Position numbers and translations under genes: made by a program
Shown: positions 60,017 to 64,000 of the stretch, one piece after another
How positions within the stretch are numbered: the stretch's first letter is position 1
Layout of the letters: every line of letters begins with the position of its first letter
NCBI GenBank assembly: GCA_020831885.1
Contig: JAFIFU010000004.1
Coordinates: 62,001-126,000, forward strand
Length of the DNA stretch: 64,000 nucleotides
Reading direction: 5' to 3'
Source: Ectothiorhodospiraceae bacterium
GTDB lineage: Bacteria > Pseudomonadota > Gammaproteobacteria > Nitrococcales > Aquisalimonadaceae
The notes under the pieces: generated by a model
Seen by the model: only the letters and a program-made list of their open reading frames with translations
Database searches by the model: none
What the model was told of the DNA's origin: nothing

Positions 60017-61015
60017 CTAGCTCCGCAGGCGTGGATCGATGAGCATAAGCAGGTCGATCTCGGTTTCCGATGAGCGCCGCCCGATAGCCGCCCGCTCCAC
60101 CGTGGGATCCTCACCGCTGATGAAAGCCTCCGCCATCCTCTGGCAGATCAGGCCCCATCGCAGTGTACCGAACACTTCCCAGAACGCGGTGGCCTCCCGG
60201 TCCACGGTCAGCCCCTGGCTCTCGTAGCCGGCGTACAGCTCCTCCCGGGTTCCGAAGCCCCCCACCGGCAGATGGCTGCGACCGAAACGCCAGGAGTTGA
60301 CGCACAGCCAGCCCAGATCCTCCATGGGGTCCCCCAGGTGCACCAGTTCCCAGTCCAGCACGGCACGCAGGCCATCCGGGCCGATCATGAGGTTGCCGTT
60401 GCGGAAATCCCCATGCACCAGCGCCGGAGGCGCACTGCGCCGGGGCACCCGGTGCCGGAGCCAGCGGAAGGCCAGTTCGAACACCGGGCGGCGCATCCCG
60501 CGCCGACGGTACGCGGCCTCTTCCAGCTCCAGCTCCTCCTGCGCGGAGGTGCTGCGCAGAAACCCCAGTTCCCCGGTGGGCGCCCGATGGATACGCGCGA
60601 GTACCTCGCCACACTGCCGGGCCAGGCCTGCGCGTGCTTCGGCGAAATCCTCCCGCTGGAAGATCTTTTTCGGCAGGGTCTCCCCTTCCACGCACTCCAT
60701 GATGTAACCGCGCCCGAGCCCGTCCTCCGCTTCCAGCACGTGGTACACCCGGGGCACCGGCACACCCAGCGGTTCCACGAAGCGCAACAGCCGGGCTTCC
60801 GTTTCAATGCCGCTCTCCGTATCCCCGGCCCGCTTGCGCATGCCTTCGAGACGGAGGATCAAGGGCCGCTGGCCGGCCGGGCCCGTGGCCACGAACCGCC
60901 AGGTCTGCTGGCTTGCCCCGCCGGTCAGGCGCCGGAGGTCGCTGACGTCCGAACCCAATCCCAGGCGCGGGATACATGCCCGCAGTCCGGCGACGATGTC
61001 ATCCACTGCGTTCAT
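60017..61015 (-). CDS. APH-family phosphotransferase, ACAD10/11-type
   Basis: 332-residue kinase-like protein. Motifs: RLTGGASQQTWRF (nucleotide loop), RGYIMECVEGETLPKKIF, PALVHGDFRNGNLMIGPDGLRAVLDWELVHLGDPMEDLGWL with the HGD catalytic loop and the D of the DFG-like site. In human ACAD10/11 this domain is joined to an acyl-CoA dehydrogenase and phosphorylates 4-hydroxyacyl-CoA so that it can be turned into normal beta-oxidation substrates. Here the dehydrogenases are separate genes (58316 and 62884) on the same strand, so the same route for 4-hydroxy acids is inferred. The start overlaps the ligase end by 17 bases. Confidence 0.85.
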   Translation of the reverse strand: MNAVDDIVAGLRACIPRLGLGSDVSDLRRLTGGASQQTWRFVATGPAGQRPLILRLEGMRKRAGDTESGIETEARLLRFVEPLGVPVPRVYHVLEAEDGLGRGYIMECVEGETLPKKIFQREDFAEARAGLARQCGEVLARIHRAPTGELGFLRSTSAQEELELEEAAYRRRGMRRPVFELAFRWLRHRVPRRSAPPALVHGDFRNGNLMIGPDGLRAVLDWELVHLGDPMEDLGWLCVNSWRFGRSHLPVGGFGTREELYAGYESQGLTVDREATAFWEVFGTLRWGLICQRMAEAFISGEDPTVERAAIGRRSSETEIDLLMLIDPRLRS

Positions 61016-62690
61016 TCGGATTCCTGGCTTCCGCGCGGGCCTGCTCCTGCAACTGCCGCCACAGGATCTTTCCCGTGGCGGACTTGGGCAGGGATTCCAC
61101 GAAGCGGATCTGGCGGGGGACCTTGTAGGCCGCCATGTGCTCCCGGCACCAGCGGATGATGTCGTCCTCCCCCACCTGGCTCTCCCGCCCCGGTTTCACC
61201 ACCACCACCGCCCGGACGGTCTCGCCACGCCTGGCGTCCGGCGCAGCGACCACGCAGGCCTCATGGATGTCGGGGTGGGCGTACATGATGCTCTCGATCT
61301 CGGCGGGCCAGACCTTGTAGCCGGAGACGTTCACCATACGCTTCAGGCGGTCCACCATGAAGTAGTAGCCTTCCTCGTCCACATAGCAAAGATCACCGGT
61401 GCGCAGATACCGGCGGCCATCAAGCCGGATGAAGGTCTCCCGGCTGGCTTCCGGTTTCTCCCAGTATCCCAGGGCAACCTGGGGCCCGGACAGGATCAGT
61501 TCCCCAACCTGGCCCTGGGGGAGTTCCTGCAGCGTATCCGGATCGACGATGCGGGCATCGACAGCGAAGGAGGCCATTCCCAGGCACTGGCGCTTCCCCC
61601 GATGAATCGGGTTTCCGAGAATGAACGCCGCGGTCTCGGTAAGACCATAAGCCTCGTTGTATGCAATGCCGAATTCGTCCTGCAACCTGCGGGCCACGGC
61701 TTCCGGCATGGCCGCCCCACCGCCGCCGAGAAAACACAGGCTGGACAGATCATGCCCGGGCAGCGTCGGGTTGGCGAAAAAGTCCACGATCATGGCCGGT
61801 GGCGCCGCCCAGGTCGTGACCCGGAAACGCTCCATCAGCAACAGCGCCGCCTCCCGGTCCCAGCGCTGCATGAGCACCACCGTGGCGCCGGTGTACATGG
61901 GGCCGTGCATCCCGCCTTGCATGCCCAGGAAATGAAACATGGGAGCCACCGCCAGATGTACATCCACCGCGCAATTGCCTCGCCAGGCCTGGGACGCGGC
62001 CACGGCACTGAGCACCGTGCGGTGGGAATGCATGCAGCCCTTGGGCTGCCCGGTGGTGCCGGAGGTGTAACCGATCACCGCGAGATCATCCGGGCCCGGC
62101 TTGTCTCCCGCCGGCTGCCGGGGAGCGGTCATCACATCCCCCCAGTGGGCGACGCCCGCATCGCCCACCGCAGGGGCGGGAGCGTTGATACCCTCGGGCA
62201 GGGGGATGTCGCAGTCATCGGGGAGGCAGTCGCTGTAGGCAAGCAGGGTGGCCCGCCGGAGTACGCCGGAGCGGAGCAGCGCCCGCAGCGCCGGGTAGAG
62301 TTCCTGCGCCAGCACCGCCACCGCGGCACCACTATCCCGCAGGAAGTACTCCAGTTCCGAGCTCACACTCATGGGGCTGACGGGCACCACCACGGCACGA
62401 ATCCGCAGAATGGCGTAATAGGCAACCACGAATTGCGGGCAGTTCTGCGCATACAGCAGGACCCGGTCCCCGGGCTGTACTCCGCAATCCTGTTCCAGAT
62501 GAGCGGCGAACCGGTCCACCTGCTCATGCAGATCCCGGAACGTGATGCACGCGCCGTAGAAGACGATGGCCGGCTTGCCCGGGTAGCGCCCGGCGGCAAC
62601 CTCCAGATTGAAATACAGGCTGGATTCCGGGAAGTGAAGCTGCCGCGGCAAATGCCGGGGCCAGTGATCCTGACAGCTCACTCCCACCAT
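60999..62690 (-). CDS. AMP-forming acyl-CoA ligase
   Basis: 563-residue long-chain or 4-hydroxy-acid CoA ligase. The start at 62690 (MVGVSCQDHW) follows AGGGGAG. Motifs: LLYAQNCPQFVVAYYAILRIRAVVVPVSPM, GYTSGTTGQPKGCMHSHRTV (P-loop), VAPMFHFLGMQGGMHGPMYTGA, EAYGLTETAAF, GELILSGPQVALGYWEKPE, RTGDLCYVDEEGYYFMVDRLKRMVNVSGYKVWPAEIE, and SATGKILWRQLQEQ with the catalytic Lys. It is joined to the phosphotransferase by overlap and should supply its CoA substrate. Confidence 0.92.
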   Translation of the reverse strand: MVGVSCQDHWPRHLPRQLHFPESSLYFNLEVAAGRYPGKPAIVFYGACITFRDLHEQVDRFAAHLEQDCGVQPGDRVLLYAQNCPQFVVAYYAILRIRAVVVPVSPMSVSSELEYFLRDSGAAVAVLAQELYPALRALLRSGVLRRATLLAYSDCLPDDCDIPLPEGINAPAPAVGDAGVAHWGDVMTAPRQPAGDKPGPDDLAVIGYTSGTTGQPKGCMHSHRTVLSAVAASQAWRGNCAVDVHLAVAPMFHFLGMQGGMHGPMYTGATVVLMQRWDREAALLLMERFRVTTWAAPPAMIVDFFANPTLPGHDLSSLCFLGGGGAAMPEAVARRLQDEFGIAYNEAYGLTETAAFILGNPIHRGKRQCLGMASFAVDARIVDPDTLQELPQGQVGELILSGPQVALGYWEKPEASRETFIRLDGRRYLRTGDLCYVDEEGYYFMVDRLKRMVNVSGYKVWPAEIESIMYAHPDIHEACVVAAPDARRGETVRAVVVVKPGRESQVGEDDIIRWCREHMAAYKVPRQIRFVESLPKSATGKILWRQLQEQARAEARNPNERSG

Positions 62691-62883
62691 GGAACTCCCC
62701 TGGAGCACCGCATTCAGGTGCCTCTCCTATGCTGTGATCCGCCGCGGGCGCAGCGGGAAACGTTGAAATATCCGGGCTAGTCTGGGTGGTCGCCGCGAGA
62801 GGGAACAATGACCTTTCGCGACAAACCCATTGGCCGGAATGTCCATCCGGCCTCGCGGCGCCCGGGAAGCGCTGATCGATTCC

Positions 62884-64000
62884 CTAGGCGTTGTATTCCC
62901 GGATCTTCAGCTTCCCGAGTTGCGACAGGTGTACCGCGTCCGGGCCGTCGGCGATGCGCAGGTAGCGGTTGATGGTGAAGAAATGCGCGATGGGCGTGTC
63001 GTCGCTGACCCCCATGCCACCGTGAGCCTGGATGGCGCGATCAGCCACCGTCTGCGCCATCTGCGGGGCCACGATCTTGATCGCCGCGATCAGATCCCGG
63101 GCTTCCTTGTTACCCAGCTTGTCCATGCGGTCCGCGGCCTTCAGGGTCAGCAGTCGGGCCTGCTCGATCTCGCACCAGGAACGGGCGATGTCCTGACGGA
63201 TGGCGCTCTGGTCGGACAGCTTCCTGCCGAACGCCACCCGGTTCTCCACCCGCCGCGCCATGATCTCCAGGGCGCGCTGGGCCTGACCGATGGAACGCAT
63301 GCAATGATGGATGCGGCCCGGGCCAAGGCGCCCCTGGGCGATCTCGAAACCGCGCCCTTCGCCGAGGATCAGGTTCTCCCTGGGCACGCGCACATCATCC
63401 AGCCGGACCACGGCCTCGCCCCCCGGCGAGTTCAGGCTGCCGAACACGGTCTGGTTGCGCTCGATGACCAGGCCCGGCGCGTCCCTGGGGATGATGATGG
63501 TGGAATGCTGCTGGTGTCGCGGGTTGTCCGGATTGCTCCTGCCCATCAGCAGCAGCACCTTGCAGCGGGGGTCCATGACGCCGGAAATCCACCACTTGCG
63601 GCCGTTGATGACGTACGCGTCCCCGTCCGCGCGGATTTCCGTGGCGATGTTGGTGGCATCACTGGAAGCGACGGCGGGCTCGGTCATCAGGTAGGCCGAG
63701 CGGATCTCCCCCGCCAGCAGCGGCTGAAGCCATTGTTCCTGCTGCGGCGGGCTGCCGAACTTCGCCAGCACTTCCATGTTGCCGGTATCGGGAGCGCTGC
63801 AGTTGAAGACCTCGGGCGACCAGGGCACGCGCCCCATCAACTCCGCCAGCGGGGCGTATTCCAGATTGGTCAGCCCGGGGCTGAAGTCACCGTACTCCTC
63901 CGGCAGGAACAGGTTCCACAGCCCCTCCGCCCTGGCCTTCGCCTTCAGGGCGTCGAGCCCGGGCCAGTGCTTCCACTGGTTTGCCGGATCGTTCACCCAG
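62884..64000 (-). CDS. ACAD11-like acyl-CoA dehydrogenase (5' end outside window)
   Basis: C-terminal 372 residues of an acyl-CoA dehydrogenase; the frame stays open to base 64000 (codons before the track GTG read W), so the true start is outside. Sequence after the edge: [100 protein letters not shown], and [47 protein letters not shown]. The ASSDATNI and RKWWxSGxxxPRC forms are typical of ACAD10/11, which act with the phosphotransferase on 4-hydroxyacyl-CoA. That phosphotransferase gene is close by on the same strand. Confidence 0.92.
   Translation of the reverse strand, partial: WVNDPANQWKHWPGLDALKAKARAEGLWNLFLPEEYGDFSPGLTNLEYAPLAELMGRVPWSPEVFNCSAPDTGNMEVLAKFGSPPQQEQWLQPLLAGEIRSAYLMTEPAVASSDATNIATEIRADGDAYVINGRKWWISGVMDPRCKVLLLMGRSNPDNPRHQQHSTIIIPRDAPGLVIERNQTVFGSLNSPGGEAVVRLDDVRVPRENLILGEGRGFEIAQGRLGPGRIHHCMRSIGQAQRALEIMARRVENRVAFGRKLSDQSAIRQDIARSWCEIEQARLLTLKAADRMDKLGNKEARDLIAAIKIVAPQMAQTVADRAIQAHGGMGVSDDTPIAHFFTINRYLRIADGPDAVHLSQLGKLKIREYNA

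Noticed and set aside
57476-64000. tRNA or rRNA genes
   Set aside because: None seen here or elsewhere in the window by eye; no cloverleaf with GTTCGA-type arms was found.

Overview
The window is high-GC chromosomal DNA of a proteobacterium. Gene families, codon use and operon style suggest a gammaproteobacterium, possibly from the Ectothiorhodospiraceae/Chromatiales side, but no rRNA or ribosomal marker is present to settle this. Most of the window is devoted to acyl-CoA chemistry: six acyl-CoA dehydrogenases, four family III (CaiB/BaiF) CoA-transferase or racemase proteins, four AMP-forming acyl-CoA ligases and three crotonases, with their regulators. That suggests a heterotroph able to use many carboxylic acids.

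Layout. 1-5 kb (minus): heme/iron uptake, with a DUF2946-like protein, a TonB-dependent receptor, an HmuS-like protein, HmuT and HmuU (cut by the window edge). 5.4-6 kb: rhomboid protease. 6.1-14.7 kb: a C5-dicarboxylate cluster resembling the itaconate pathway (CitE-type lyase, itaconyl-CoA hydratase-like protein, acyl-CoA dehydrogenase, CoA-transferase, MmgE/PrpD protein, SDR). It is preceded by a GntR regulator and, divergently, by a thioesterase and a citrate-synthase-like protein; a clear palindromic operator lies between. 14.7-20.7 kb: proline use (AraC-type regulator, PutA, PutP). 20.7-30 kb: an EamA transporter, a phosphatase, an acyl-CoA ligase, a crotonase/dehydrogenase/dehydrogenase/crotonase operon and a nitronate monooxygenase.

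30.8-42.5 kb is a lower-GC island. It carries a complete type I-C CRISPR-Cas system (cas3-cas5-cas8c-cas7-cas4-cas1-cas2) transcribed on the minus strand, followed by a leader and an array of 37 repeats and 36 spacers. Upstream of cas3, in the same direction, are a small PD-(D/E)XK nuclease-like gene whose stop overlaps the cas3 start region and a broken FRG-domain gene. A decayed ribbon-helix-helix antitoxin lies beyond the far end of the array.

42.6-51 kb (minus): two CoA-transferases, an alpha-methylacyl-CoA racemase-like protein, two ligases and an acyl-CoA dehydrogenase, plus the tail of a TRAP permease. 51-56.5 kb (minus): an Mrp-type cation/proton antiporter operon in the order E-F-G-(DUF4040+B)-C-D-D', all overlapping. 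56.5-64 kb (minus): a TetR regulator with a large palindrome upstream, then crotonase, acyl-CoA dehydrogenase, DUF6285 protein, phosphotransferase, acyl-CoA ligase and an ACAD11-like dehydrogenase cut by the window end.

The most notable items are the nuclease-like and FRG genes attached to the cas operon, a duplicated spacer, the two strong operator palindromes, the itaconate-type operon and the rearranged Mrp locus. I found no clearly unprecedented system; the nearest candidate is the nuclease/FRG pair upstream of cas3.
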